From Tritrichomonas musculus (taxonomy: Eukaryota > Parabasalia > Tritrichomonadida > Tritrichomonadidae), in contig JAPFFF010000003.1 of NCBI GenBank assembly GCA_039105265.1, positions 2,604,001-2,668,000 on the forward strand: DNA of 64,000 nucleotides, written 5' to 3'. The notes beneath the pieces are model-generated. The model searched no databases. It was not told the DNA's origin and saw nothing but the letters and a program-made list of their open reading frames with translations. Below are positions 1-8,270 of the stretch, one piece after another (positions within the stretch are counted from its first letter, which is position 1; the number at the start of each line of letters is the position of its first letter). Position numbers and translations under genes: made by a program.

Positions 1-1469
1 TGATTCTCAAAGAATCTTGCACCGATTGTGTCAACGTTTTCATCTGGAAAGTTCTTGCCGCCAATGTTGAGATAACAGTTTTGATAAACTGGATTTTCAA
101 ATACAGTCAAATCATTATGATGTTTTGGAAACAGTACAGACATCGTGGTCACGTTAATCAATGGAATGTTTAAAGTTGATTTGATTCCGTTTTGAGCTGC
201 AGCAATAGGGAACGCATGATAATCAACCTTTTGTGATGGAATGATGATACCTTCTCGAAGAATGTCTTCAATTCCTTGTCTTGTTGCTTCACAAACACCG
301 TAGCCCTGCATATTAGATTTGCAAAGTGTGATTGTCATTTGATTGCATGTTAATACAGCCTTTTGTGATTCATATTTCTTCATTATTGGTGTTTCTTCAA
401 CGATTTCAATTGTATAATAGTCTAACATATCTTTAACTCCTTTATTTTCATTATCTGGGTTGTGTCTTGCAATCTCTCTCAAGTCAGCAGTTCGTTTAAT
501 ACCAAATCTTTCATATTCTTCATCTGTGAAATCAAATTCAAGCTCAATAGGTTCCGAATTAATTGGTGTGTGTTCATCACAAATATTATATTTGAATTTG
601 ATTGATTTATCAAGAACACCAGGTATCAATGCTTCATTTCCAATTTGTGTGAACTGTCTCTTAAGTTTTCCTTTAGCTTTCAATTCACGTAATTGCTCAA
701 GTTGTTTCATTGATATCTTGTCATCATCTTCGAGGAATGCTTTTGTTTCAGCAACTGTGTAAGGGTCTAATACTGCCCAAACAAGACCAGCGGGGCTAAC
801 TTGAAAACGAATAGCTAAATCACCAATGATTCCGTTAGGGAATAAATCAAATGCTTGTAATGCGAGCAAGTCATCAAAAGGTATATTCAAATCAAATTCA
901 CACTCAGCTCTTCCATTATCTTTGAAAGAATTAAGATTAACATAAACTCCTGCATGTGTTTGTGAATAGTTGCTAATGTTTTCCCATAATGAGTGAACGA
1001 ATCGACGTCTTTTCTTTTCTGTTTCAGGTTTGAGAACTGAATACAGGAATCCTTCACGAATTGATTCATTCTGTTGATATCCGACATTGACATTATTATG
1101 TAGAATCTCTAACCTGTCAAACAATTGATTTGATGATTTGAAACCAACAAATAATTTATAAAGATTTTCAGGGTCTTCAATCGCTTTAAGCTTTGCAATG
1201 TCTGTGCTTAATTGAAGATTCAATTTGACGTGAAATGTTAAGAAACCTTTATCAATATCACTGATGAAGTGGTCAGGATGTGTTAAACTGATTTGTGAAT
1301 ACTGTCCTTGATGAAATGGAGCAGGTTGGTCATGACAATCAACTGTCCTAAATGAAAATGAACGTGTTCCGTCATTTACGTTAATAATGTTGCGCATTTC
1401 CTTGAACGCACCCAATACATTTCCTGTTTCGATTTGATAATTATGAGCTCTATCGTTTCTGTATAACAT
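1..1469 (-). CDS. Probable major capsid protein of element A, 3' end outside window
   Basis: A frame of about 489 codons starts at the ATG whose complement is 1467-1469 and stays open to the window edge. The N-terminus reads MLYRNDRAHNYQIETG. A stretch with GQYSQISLTHPDHF and then DIDKGFLTFHVKLNL looks like the start of a jelly-roll capsid domain, and later strands such as ECEFDLNIPFDDLLAL and GDLAIRFQV fit alternating beta structure. Size (at least 490 residues), position and the small amphipathic gene beside it match a double jelly-roll major capsid protein of Polinton-like elements. This is inferred from pattern and context, not from a search. The gene diverges from the one at 1524, leaving about 54 bases for both promoters. 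It could instead be another virion protein. Confidence 0.5.
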   Translation of the reverse strand, partial: MLYRNDRAHNYQIETGNVLGAFKEMRNIINVNDGTRSFSFRTVDCHDQPAPFHQGQYSQISLTHPDHFISDIDKGFLTFHVKLNLQLSTDIAKLKAIEDPENLYKLFVGFKSSNQLFDRLEILHNNVNVGYQQNESIREGFLYSVLKPETEKKRRRFVHSLWENISNYSQTHAGVYVNLNSFKDNGRAECEFDLNIPFDDLLALQAFDLFPNGIIGDLAIRFQVSPAGLVWAVLDPYTVAETKAFLEDDDKISMKQLEQLRELKAKGKLKRQFTQIGNEALIPGVLDKSIKFKYNICDEHTPINSEPIELEFDFTDEEYERFGIKRTADLREIARHNPDNENKGVKDMLDYYTIEIVEETPIMKKYESQKAVLTCNQMTITLCKSNMQGYGVCEATRQGIEDILREGIIIPSQKVDYHAFPIAAAQNGIKSTLNIPLINVTTMSVLFPKHHNDLTVFENPVYQNCYLNIGGKNFPDENVDTIGARFFEN

Positions 1470-1523
1470 TTATGATTTAATAAAAAGAATCAATATATTA
1501 TCTCTTTTATTTACTCTTAAAAT

Positions 1524-1778
1524 ATGGGTATAGGTATATTCAACAAGATAAAGAACGGTTTTAGAAAACTAGCCAACAAAGTCAAAGACACAGCACAAAA
1601 AGTCGTTGAAAAGCTTCCTCAAGTCGTTAACGTTGGAAGGCAAATCATTGATAAAGTTAAACCGATTACTGGTCTCATTCCTGGTGTTGGTCAGGTAGTT
1701 GATTTCGTTGATAGAGGTCTCAGTTATGCTGATACAGCTGGTAAAGTTGGTAAATCAATTTTAGATAAAGTTGGGTAA
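1524..1778 (+). CDS. Small amphipathic protein next to the capsid gene
   Basis: An 84-residue protein starts MGIGIFNKIKNGFRKL. The first 35 residues form a strongly basic amphipathic helix (repeated Lys/Arg with Ile, Phe, Leu and Val every three to four positions). The centre is glycine- and valine-rich (TGLIPGVGQVVDF) and could dip into a membrane. Adenovirus protein VI and similar small minor capsid proteins of Polinton-like viruses have this character and often lie beside the major capsid gene, so a membrane-active or capsid-cement role is a reasonable inference. No catalytic motif is present. It is divergent from the capsid gene and lies 30 bases before the next gene on the same strand. 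Confidence 0.5.
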   Translation: MGIGIFNKIKNGFRKLANKVKDTAQKVVEKLPQVVNVGRQIIDKVKPITGLIPGVGQVVDFVDRGLSYADTAGKVGKSILDKVG

Positions 1779-1808
1779 ATATAATGAAACGTTTTAAATT
1801 GAATACAA

Positions 1809-2285
1809 ATGAATGAAAACATTAATGAACTTAAAGTAATAAACGAAAACATTAATGAATCAAAAGTGTTTAAATCAGTTGAAGAGTTCAATTTGTTCTA
1901 TCAAAAGAATATCGAGCAAATGAAATCACAAACGACAAACTATTTGAACAAGATTTATAAAATCATCACTAATGACGGCAATGAGTACAAAATCACTAAA
2001 CGTAATTGCAAAGACGGCAAACGATGTGATGGCGACATTTATTTGAAGAAAGTTGGGAACACAATCACTAAAACACTCGAAAACGACAACATCAAAGCTG
2101 ATATATCACTAATGAAGGAATCATTGAATGAATTCACTGAACAAATCAATCAATTGAGCAATAAAAATAAAATACTTGAAGAACATATCAATAAGCTTTC
2201 AAATGTTGTTGATCAGCAATCAAAAGTCATTAATGAATACATTTTAAATGTTGTTGTTCCTGACAACCACCGAATGATTAAGTGA
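1809..2285 (+). CDS. Coiled-coil protein of unknown function
   Basis: A 158-residue protein starts with a doubled segment (MNENINELKVINENINESK). A short basic beta-rich part (residues about 50-85) contains GNEYKITKRNCKDGKRCDGD. Residues 100-145 form a coiled coil with regular Leu/Ile spacing. I do not recognise the family. The C-terminal codons overlap the 3' end of the convergent gene at 2244-2477. A structural or scaffold role is possible from its place beside the capsid genes but is not shown by the sequence. Confidence 0.5.
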   Translation: MNENINELKVINENINESKVFKSVEEFNLFYQKNIEQMKSQTTNYLNKIYKIITNDGNEYKITKRNCKDGKRCDGDIYLKKVGNTITKTLENDNIKADISLMKESLNEFTEQINQLSNKNKILEEHINKLSNVVDQQSKVINEYILNVVVPDNHRMIK

Positions 2286-2477
2286 ATCATGATGATTCAA
2301 TGATTTAGTCGTTTTTGGTGGAGGTTCATGAAATACATTACCTTTTTCATTATAACATTTCACTGTCGGAGCTGAGTTTATTTTTGTTCTCTTCTTTTGC
2401 ATCGCTAATTGTAATCTATCAAAATAGTTTTTGTGTTTATCATCATGAACGGTTCTCATTTGATTAATAGCAGACAT
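2244..2477 (-). CDS. Small basic protein, unknown
   Basis: A 77-residue protein (MSAINQMRTVHDDKHKNYFD) is rich in Lys, His and Asn, with no motif I recognise. It overlaps the 3' end of the convergent gene at 1809-2285 by about 40 bases and diverges from the gene at 2492 with only 14 bases between start codons. That tight packing supports a real element gene, but the short length keeps confidence low. Confidence 0.35.
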   Translation of the reverse strand: MSAINQMRTVHDDKHKNYFDRLQLAMQKKRTKINSAPTVKCYNEKGNVFHEPPPKTTKSLNHHDSLNHSVVVRNNNI

Positions 2478-2491
2478 TTAATTGTTATTAA

Positions 2492-2719
2492 ATGAGTGAA
2501 CTAACAGAATACAAGAAAGAAATACCAGAATTAAAACGTATCAAACGAAACTTGAAAGAAAAGTGTTATGATTACAAACAATACCTCAACAATATCAAAT
2601 CAGGAATGTTGGGCTCTGATGGTCTCGCTGTTCGTGAGTCTCTTATCGAAGACATCAACAGCCTCAAAAATAAAGTTCATCAGCTTGAGAATGAATTAAA
2701 TGAATTGTCTAATAAATGA
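2492..2719 (+). CDS. Small coiled-coil protein, unknown
   Basis: A 75-residue, almost wholly helical protein. Residues 1-35 are highly charged (ELKRIKRNLKEKCYDYKQY), followed by a short glycine-containing turn and a second helix rich in Leu/Glu (INSLKNKVHQLENELNEL) with clear heptad spacing. A helical hairpin or oligomer is likely. The 3' end overlaps the convergent gene at 2709-2915 by about ten bases. No function can be assigned. Confidence 0.45.
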   Translation: MSELTEYKKEIPELKRIKRNLKEKCYDYKQYLNNIKSGMLGSDGLAVRESLIEDINSLKNKVHQLENELNELSNK

Positions 2720-2915
2720 GTTCTTCAAGTTCAGCAATTAATTGTTCAGGTCCGTTGAATTTCTTTAGTTGTTCAATAAAGTGATTTATCTCTTTTAGTA
2801 CTCCGTCAACAACATCATCATTATCGTAGAGGTATTTTAATGCTGGTCTCCATCCTTTTAGCTTTTTGTTGATTCTATTAATGAGGGTGCTTAATTGTTC
2901 GGCTTGGTTTGACAT
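2709..2915 (-). CDS. Small helical protein, unknown
   Basis: A 68-residue protein from the ATG at 2915 (MSNQAEQLSTLINRINKKLK). I chose this start because the frame upstream has no ATG. The rest is helical and acidic (YDNDDVVDGVLKEINHFIEQ). No known family. It converges on the gene at 2492-2719 with a slight overlap, in keeping with the compact style of this half of element A. Confidence 0.4.
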   Translation of the reverse strand: MSNQAEQLSTLINRINKKLKGWRPALKYLYDNDDVVDGVLKEINHFIEQLKKFNGPEQLIAELEELIY

Positions 2916-3202
2916 TATAAATTGCTGATAAAAAAATAAAAAATTTTTGAAAGTTCTATTTTTAGAATCATTACACCTCACGAAACAGGCTAATTTTAAG
3001 TACTATTTTTGAAATTTAATCGATTTTTTGAGTCATGTAGCTGAGGTTTGGGTCCTGTAAACCCTATGACAAGGGGGTCATTTTTTATCCCCCCTCCAAA
3101 TACACACCCTTACTCTCTAAGGATCAATAATATATGGACCTAAACACTCAGTTATAATTAAAAATAATATCTATTAAAGAAAATTAATTTTTATTAATTA
3201 AA
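2916..3202. other. Non-coding spacer with G/C-run segment
   Basis: No gene seen. Bases 3040-3110 stand out from the AT-rich surroundings, with a run of five G followed by six C about 15 bases later (a possible hairpin), then CCAAATACACACCC. It could be a regulatory spacer or an old junction inside element A; nothing decides this. Confidence 0.3.
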
Positions 3203-3559
3203 TTATTTTTCTTCTTCTTTTTCTTTTTCTTCTTTCTTTTCTTCATCCTCTTCTTTTTCATTATCATCAGAAGAAAAATTAAAAGGACTATCGTCAGAAT
3301 CAGTCATGTCCATTTTAATAGTGTTTGTATCCTTTAGTGTCATCACCAAGTCAAGATTATTTTTGGTGTCTATAACTTTATTTCTGAGATCGCAATATGT
3401 CTTCATCATCGACGCCATAATATCTTTTTTATATTCTGGAATTTTGTCTCTTTTTTCAAGGGATGAAGCTATCTCATTTTGAAGGGGAATGAGCTCTTTG
3501 TTCAATCTTGTTAATTCTTTCGCCAATTCATTAGCTGAGAACTTGTTTTGTCTGGACAT
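3203..3559 (-). CDS. Coiled-coil protein with acidic/basic tail, unknown
   Basis: A 118-residue protein starts MSRQNKFSANELAKELTRLN. Residues 10-80 are predicted helical with heptads. Residues 88-100 form a serine/aspartate patch (DMTDSDDSPFNFSSDD), and the last 20 residues are only Lys and Glu. The tail makes the frame unusually A/G-rich. No enzymatic motif is present. It starts 43 bases from the divergent gene at 3603, so the two may share a promoter. Confidence 0.45.
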   Translation of the reverse strand: MSRQNKFSANELAKELTRLNKELIPLQNEIASSLEKRDKIPEYKKDIMASMMKTYCDLRNKVIDTKNNLDLVMTLKDTNTIKMDMTDSDDSPFNFSSDDNEKEEDEEKKEEKEKEEEK

Positions 3560-3602
3560 TTTAAATGTGTGAAATGATTTATCAATAAATGGCCGGCTAC
3601 TT

Positions 3603-4181
3603 ATGATAATTCAGAAGCTAAATGGTCCCTTAAAATTTTCAGGTTTATCTCCAAGGCAAATGATCAAGAAGAGAACAAACGCAACTGGTGTTAACGCAAA
3701 TATAGCATTGGAGCCAACAGCAGCATCGTCATCGACTTCAAATATAAATAATAATATTATTATAAATAAACGAGAAGATGGGAAGGAGGAGATAGTGATA
3801 ACTAGAGACGTGAATGCTCAAATAGAACCGGAAATCAATGAAACAGACGCAAAAAGTGTGATTTTAGAAACATATGCTCAAATACTTTTAAATCAGGATA
3901 AAGCATTATTAAGCAATTTAATCTTTAAGCATTCTATTATTGTCCCTAAAGAGTGCTTAGAAGAAATCATAAAAGCAATTCTCAAAGTGAACGAAGTGGA
4001 AGTACATATTGATGAAGATATTGGTTGTTGTGCGGGAAAAGCAAACCCAATTCGAAGAATAGAAGCCATTAAAATACTCAAAGAGAATGGCGAAATCGTC
4101 ACTGATTTCAAACAAGTTTATAATAAAGAATATAATGAATTATTAAATAATTATCATTTATGTCTTAAGTTTTGCGTTTAG
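3603..4181 (+). CDS. Unknown protein with low-complexity N-terminal half
   Basis: A 192-residue protein. Residues 1-70 are Asn/Ser/Thr-rich and probably disordered (AASSSTSNINNNIIINK). Residues 80-192 look folded and helical, with cysteines in EDIGCCAGKANPIRRIEA and a C-terminal helix ending LCLKFCV. I do not recognise the family. The stop codon is immediately followed by the stop of the convergent gene at 4182, so the two genes abut tail to tail. Confidence 0.45.
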   Translation: MIIQKLNGPLKFSGLSPRQMIKKRTNATGVNANIALEPTAASSSTSNINNNIIINKREDGKEEIVITRDVNAQIEPEINETDAKSVILETYAQILLNQDKALLSNLIFKHSIIVPKECLEEIIKAILKVNEVEVHIDEDIGCCAGKANPIRRIEAIKILKENGEIVTDFKQVYNKEYNELLNNYHLCLKFCV

Positions 4182-4826
4182 TTAGTTAAAAACCCAGTAA
4201 ATAGCTCCTCCACCAGATATATTAAATATTTGGCAATTGCAAACTAGAAGAATACAATTCTGAGAAAAAATAATTCCTCCAGGTTCGTAAGATTTAATAT
4301 TCGAGAATTTGCAATGTTTCAATATAATGTCTTCAGATTGATTTTTTTTTACAATTCTTGGGACAGGGCAAAAAGGGTCAGGTGATATGGTTGGAGTTAA
4401 TGAGGGAGTTTGTTTTGGAGGATCATACAGATAAAAAAGTCCATGAAGAGCAGAAGCACTTCTGCTTTGGATTATGAGAGTATCAGTAGTGATCGGCATT
4501 GATTGTGAATCAAAGAAAACTTGCCATTTCTGACGAACATCTGATTTACAATTAATGTTTAATTGACTTAATTGTCCAAAATAAATGTCAATTGTATCAA
4601 AATTAGAGTCTTTCATTCCAATTATCCAAAATCGAGAACATGTAATTTGTTGTTCAAGAATTCCTCCTTGATAAAGAACGAAGAGATGATCCTTCAAGTC
4701 AGAAGTATCCATCGCCCAGTCTCCATAAACTTGAGTAAAATTCCAAGCAGGTATCCAATTAGCCTCTTCCGGGATTCCATCAGGTCTTTCAAATGATTCA
4801 ATGAGTATCAATAAGATAATGAACAT
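4182..4826 (-). CDS. Secreted beta-helix-like protein (PMP-like fragment)
   Basis: A 214-residue protein with a short hydrophobic N-terminus (MFIILLILIESFE) that could be a signal peptide. Residues 20-125 contain several Trp and Cys residues. Residues 160-214 show short beta repeats of the type LKHCKFSNIKSYEPGGIIF and QIFNISGGGAIYW, like the coils of right-handed parallel beta-helix proteins, including the polymorphic-membrane-protein-like surface proteins of trichomonads. It is far shorter than those surface proteins and has no transmembrane anchor. A captured host fragment inside element A is possible; an element-encoded secreted or virion protein is the alternative. Confidence 0.4.
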   Translation of the reverse strand: MFIILLILIESFERPDGIPEEANWIPAWNFTQVYGDWAMDTSDLKDHLFVLYQGGILEQQITCSRFWIIGMKDSNFDTIDIYFGQLSQLNINCKSDVRQKWQVFFDSQSMPITTDTLIIQSRSASALHGLFYLYDPPKQTPSLTPTISPDPFCPVPRIVKKNQSEDIILKHCKFSNIKSYEPGGIIFSQNCILLVCNCQIFNISGGGAIYWVFN

Positions 4827-4895
4827 TGAAAAAAATGAAAACGGTTATGTCAGATCACATAACATTCTCAAAAAAAGATTAATTTAATAAAAGTT

Positions 4896-6659
4896 TTATT
4901 TATTTATTTGAAAGAACTGATATGCGTCTTCACGCAATTGATAAATTGCTGCCTTTGAGCCATCTTTGGTTTCACGGCAGTATTTGAGAACGCTGTTTCG
5001 AAAGGCTTGCATTGTTCCCACAGCATATCCATTTTCGGTGCACCAAGCTTTAAAGGATTCAAAGGCCTGCTTCTTTTGTATTCCATGGATAAATTGTGAA
5101 ACATTCAGCTGAATGAATGCCGAGTATGGATTCTTCGAAAAGTTAATAATGTCTGTTTTCTCTCTTGTCAAAGGAATGATTGTCGGATCCCATTGGGAAA
5201 GATCAATTCTTCTGAACCAAGATAACAAGATCGAAAAAAAATCAGGAGTGAAGGACCCATAAAGATTATTAAAATAGTCTTTATCTCCTCGTTTTTCTGC
5301 TGAAACTTCCATAACTATGTATCGTCTATCATCTTCTGCTATTTTGATTGGAGCAAAATTGTTCGAAAGGAAGATAAAGTTGGCAACATTTTGCTGAGTA
5401 AAGACGTCCTGATACTTCTTTTGAATGTCAATTGACTCTTCCGTGATCAATGTCTTTAAGGTGTCGTCATCATATTTCTTGTTGCCGATAAAACTCTTTA
5501 CTTCATTACACACAAGCAACATTTTATACATCAAACTTCCATTAAATTTGCCTGTGAGATAATCAAGTTTGGCATCAGGATTGGCATAACCACCAAAAAG
5601 TTTACAAATAGTGTCAATAAACGTGTTTTTCCCAGTACCCTGCATACCTGTTATGACGAGTGCTGTTATGGTCTTTTTTCCAATATTTTGGATAATATAC
5701 GATATCCAGGATATGACATAATTGAAAACATCTTTTCTTTTTTTGCATATGATGGCAAAAATATGAGAAAGGAATGGCTGAATAACTTCTTGTCTTATAT
5801 TTTGTCCAAAACATAAAGGATAATCAAATCCCTGGAAGAATTGAAACACATCCAACCGTCCGGTGTAGAATGCCATCTGCTCTATTGTCAAAAAGTTTGT
5901 ATTTGTTCCTTCCTGCAAAACTTTATATGCTGTAATTGCTTTTGTCGTTTTGCCCAAAGTTATTGACTTTAGTTTTTGATTGAACTGTGCCATAGTAGTA
6001 AATGTCAGTTGTGCGTGATTGTACTTTGGGTCTCTCACTTTGAGGAGAAAAATTGATGGCACAACATCAATATGTTTAGCAACTCTGACAAGATCAGTCA
6101 TGAATTCCCCGACTCTGATGCCAAACCCTGTGCTTTTCCTATAGTCTTTGTGTCTGATGCTAGTTAATGAAAAATAGGTATATGTTTCAATTTGAGCTGA
6201 GTCATTAATGGTGTTATTAAAGTACGTCTCAAGCATGTAATTCCTCTGTCTTTGAGGTAAACAGTTTAAGAAATCGAATAACCATCTGTTCCCTTTGAGA
6301 GTTTGATTATTTAGCCAATTTTCTTCGACAAATTCTTCACTATTTCCCTCTTTGAGACACCACCATCTTTTCATGATTAACTTTTTGAAATCGGTCTTAT
6401 ATGGTGCAATAGATATTGAATTGAATACCTGACCAAAATTCTCTTCGTTTGGTTCCAACAATGAATAAAGGGCCAATAAATCATCACCGTCAAGTTTAAT
6501 TGGGTTATTGTTGACACAAAGATCATTATCATTAAAATCTGGGTGGTAATGTGGCAGGACATTTTGAATTATTATTTGGTCTTCATCGTTACTATCATCC
6601 AAATAAGGATCTTCTTCAGTCATTTGTTCTTCTTCAGTCATTTGTTCTTCTTCAGTCAT
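4896..6659 (-). CDS. Superfamily 3 helicase (DUF5906/D5-like)
   Basis: About 587 residues from the ATG at 6659. The C-terminal half carries an SF3 helicase core: Walker A GMQGTGKNTF, Walker B-like MLLVCNEVK, and sensor NFIFLSNNFAPI followed by DDRRYIVMEV. It is preceded by FLSHIFAII and a Trp-containing helix, as in D5/DUF5906 proteins of DNA viruses and plasmids. The last 70 residues look like a winged helix. The N-terminus repeats MTEEEQ/MTEEDP three times (18-base tandem repeat). The likely job is unwinding the element's DNA during replication, as a hexamer. Classic Polintons usually lack an SF3 helicase, whereas polinton-like viruses and virophages often have one. It diverges from the bZIP-like gene with 48 bases between starts. 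Confidence 0.8.
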   Translation of the reverse strand: MTEEEQMTEEEQMTEEDPYLDDSNDEDQIIIQNVLPHYHPDFNDNDLCVNNNPIKLDGDDLLALYSLLEPNEENFGQVFNSISIAPYKTDFKKLIMKRWWCLKEGNSEEFVEENWLNNQTLKGNRWLFDFLNCLPQRQRNYMLETYFNNTINDSAQIETYTYFSLTSIRHKDYRKSTGFGIRVGEFMTDLVRVAKHIDVVPSIFLLKVRDPKYNHAQLTFTTMAQFNQKLKSITLGKTTKAITAYKVLQEGTNTNFLTIEQMAFYTGRLDVFQFFQGFDYPLCFGQNIRQEVIQPFLSHIFAIICKKRKDVFNYVISWISYIIQNIGKKTITALVITGMQGTGKNTFIDTICKLFGGYANPDAKLDYLTGKFNGSLMYKMLLVCNEVKSFIGNKKYDDDTLKTLITEESIDIQKKYQDVFTQQNVANFIFLSNNFAPIKIAEDDRRYIVMEVSAEKRGDKDYFNNLYGSFTPDFFSILLSWFRRIDLSQWDPTIIPLTREKTDIINFSKNPYSAFIQLNVSQFIHGIQKKQAFESFKAWCTENGYAVGTMQAFRNSVLKYCRETKDGSKAAIYQLREDAYQFFQINK

Positions 6660-6707
6660 TTCAGAAATGTGAAGAGCTTTTTTTTTTTTATTTTTTCTCA
6701 AAAATAA

Positions 6708-6938
6708 ATGTCCGGACGATTAGATCTTTCAGAATTTAATGAAACAAATGTTATCAAAAAGCTCACCAGATCAGAAAGTATACAAAATTTGAAAAGAGGA
6801 CGAAAACTAAAATACGCTACTGAAAAAGAAAGACATGAAGCTAGAAAACAACAACAAAAAGCATATAGAGAAAGGAAAAAAAGAGAATTAGAAGAATTAA
6901 GAGAAAAAGTAAATATGATAACGAATCAGCCCAATTGA
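6708..6938 (+). CDS. bZIP-like small DNA-binding protein
   Basis: A 76-residue protein. Residues 42-70 (HEARKQQQKAYRERKKRELE) resemble the basic region of Yap/AP-1-type bZIP proteins, whose consensus ends QRAFRERK. The invariant Asn of the basic region is replaced by Arg here, and the leucine zipper is very short (two or three heptads: LEELREKV then NMI). It may therefore bind DNA weakly or dimerise with a partner. It starts 48 bases from the divergent helicase gene and is followed at once by the ATGATTCAT repeat array, which resembles the GCN4/AP-1 site. A self-regulating or origin-binding role is an inference from that placement. Confidence 0.55.
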   Translation: MSGRLDLSEFNETNVIKKLTRSESIQNLKRGRKLKYATEKERHEARKQQQKAYRERKKRELEELREKVNMITNQPN

Positions 6939-6984
6939 ATACCTAATTGGCTTGGATTTTATTTTTGTTTTTCCTATAAAGTAT

Positions 6985-7277
6985 TCAATAATTATTCAAT
7001 GATTCATGCGTCCAATAAAAAAACATTCAATAATTCATGCGGCCATGACCTTATGAAGTATTCAATTTTCTTGCGGACAAAAAAAATTCAATGATTCATG
7101 CGGACAAAAAAAATTCAATGATTCAAGAATTCAATGATTCATGCGGACAAAAAAAATTCAATGATTCATGCGTCCAATAAAATTCAATGATTCATGCGTC
7201 CAATAAAATTCAATGATTCATGCGGACAAAAAAATTCAATGATTCATGCGGACAAAAAAAATTCAATGATTCATGCA
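6985..7277. repeat. Tandem 26-27-base repeat array, GCN4/AP-1-site-like core
   Basis: Ten or so degenerate copies of a unit whose core is ATTCAATGATTCATGCGG followed by ACAAAAAAA, or a variant GTCCAATAAA. The core contains ATGATTCAT, a near-palindrome that differs from the GCN4 site ATGACTCAT only at the middle base. Right-hand copies are nearly identical; left-hand copies are more diverged. The array lies between the bZIP-like gene and the next gene of element A. Confidence 0.85.
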
Positions 7278-7284
7278 GTAATGT

Positions 7285-7704
7285 TTAGTAAAAAATTTTT
7301 GTGTATATTGTTAATCTTTTATTTTTTATTCTAATACGCTTATTAGAAAACATTGTTCTTATTTCAAGTATATGTGCAAGTCCTTTTTTGGTATAATTTG
7401 TGCCAAAATAACTATTATATAAATCTCTGAGTTCATTTGCATAATAATTATCTTTTCTGAGAGATTTATAAAATGTCAAAAATTTGGGATTGATATGGAG
7501 GCTATCTGGTATTTTGGCTTTTGGACTTAATTCGAAACTAGGAATTTTATCTTCTTGAGAAGATATATGTAATGACCGTGAGATATCTTTTCCCAATTTT
7601 TCTATTTGATTATCAAGATGCCAGAGCTTTTTGTCTTCTTCTGGTAACTCATAATGAACTAAAGAATCAAGAAAATCAGTTTCGTCTTCAAAGTATTCAG
7701 ACAT
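7285..7704 (-). CDS. Unknown basic protein of element A
   Basis: About 139 residues from the first ATG (MSEYFEDETDFLDSLVHYEL). The N-terminal third is acidic. The C-terminal half is basic and could form a small helix-turn-helix with a beta hairpin (LYNSYFGTNYTKKGLAHI, then basic residues). No family is recognised. The frame ends a few bases from the repeat array and has no obvious neighbour in the same direction. Confidence 0.4.
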   Translation of the reverse strand: MSEYFEDETDFLDSLVHYELPEEDKKLWHLDNQIEKLGKDISRSLHISSQEDKIPSFELSPKAKIPDSLHINPKFLTFYKSLRKDNYYANELRDLYNSYFGTNYTKKGLAHILEIRTMFSNKRIRIKNKRLTIYTKIFY

Positions 7705-8270
7705 AAAAAGTGTGAACTTTTTCAAAAGAATTTTTCAAATTCTATAGGAAAAACATTTTTTAGAATAAAAATAACTATTTTATAAATATGTATATTTAAT
7801 GTAGATATTAAATAATAGATTAGATTTAAAAAATAAAATACTTTGGAATAAAATTTACATTCTCTCAATTTATTGAAATATTTTTAATAATTTGTTTTTT
7901 AATAATAATCATAAAAATAATATATATATTTAATATAGATAATAAATAATTAATCGTTAGATTAAAACTAATTATTTATTATAAAAAATGATCGGACATT
8001 CAAAATTAATTTTCAATTGAATTATTTTTATTGAATTATCTTGAAAATTAATGATTTAATTAATTAATAAATAATTTATAAATAAATAATTAAAAATATA
8101 TTAAATAAAAATATACTCCAAATTAAAAATAATTAAATCATTTATATTAAAACTGAAAAAACGATGAAAATTATCGTATTTCAATTTTGTCAGATACGAA
8201 ATTTGAGAGAATAAATTTTTTCCTTCTGAATTATTCTTAAAAACCGCCATTGCTGACCATTTTTTATTTG
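7705..8270. other. AT-rich spacer
   Basis: No gene seen. This is almost pure A/T with many TTTAAT/ATTAAT stretches, notably more AT-rich than the rest of element A. It could be an origin region or simply unconstrained spacer. Confidence 0.4.

Noticed and set aside
6985-7277. CRISPR array
   Set aside because: Repeats are directly tandem without unique spacers, and the host is a eukaryote.
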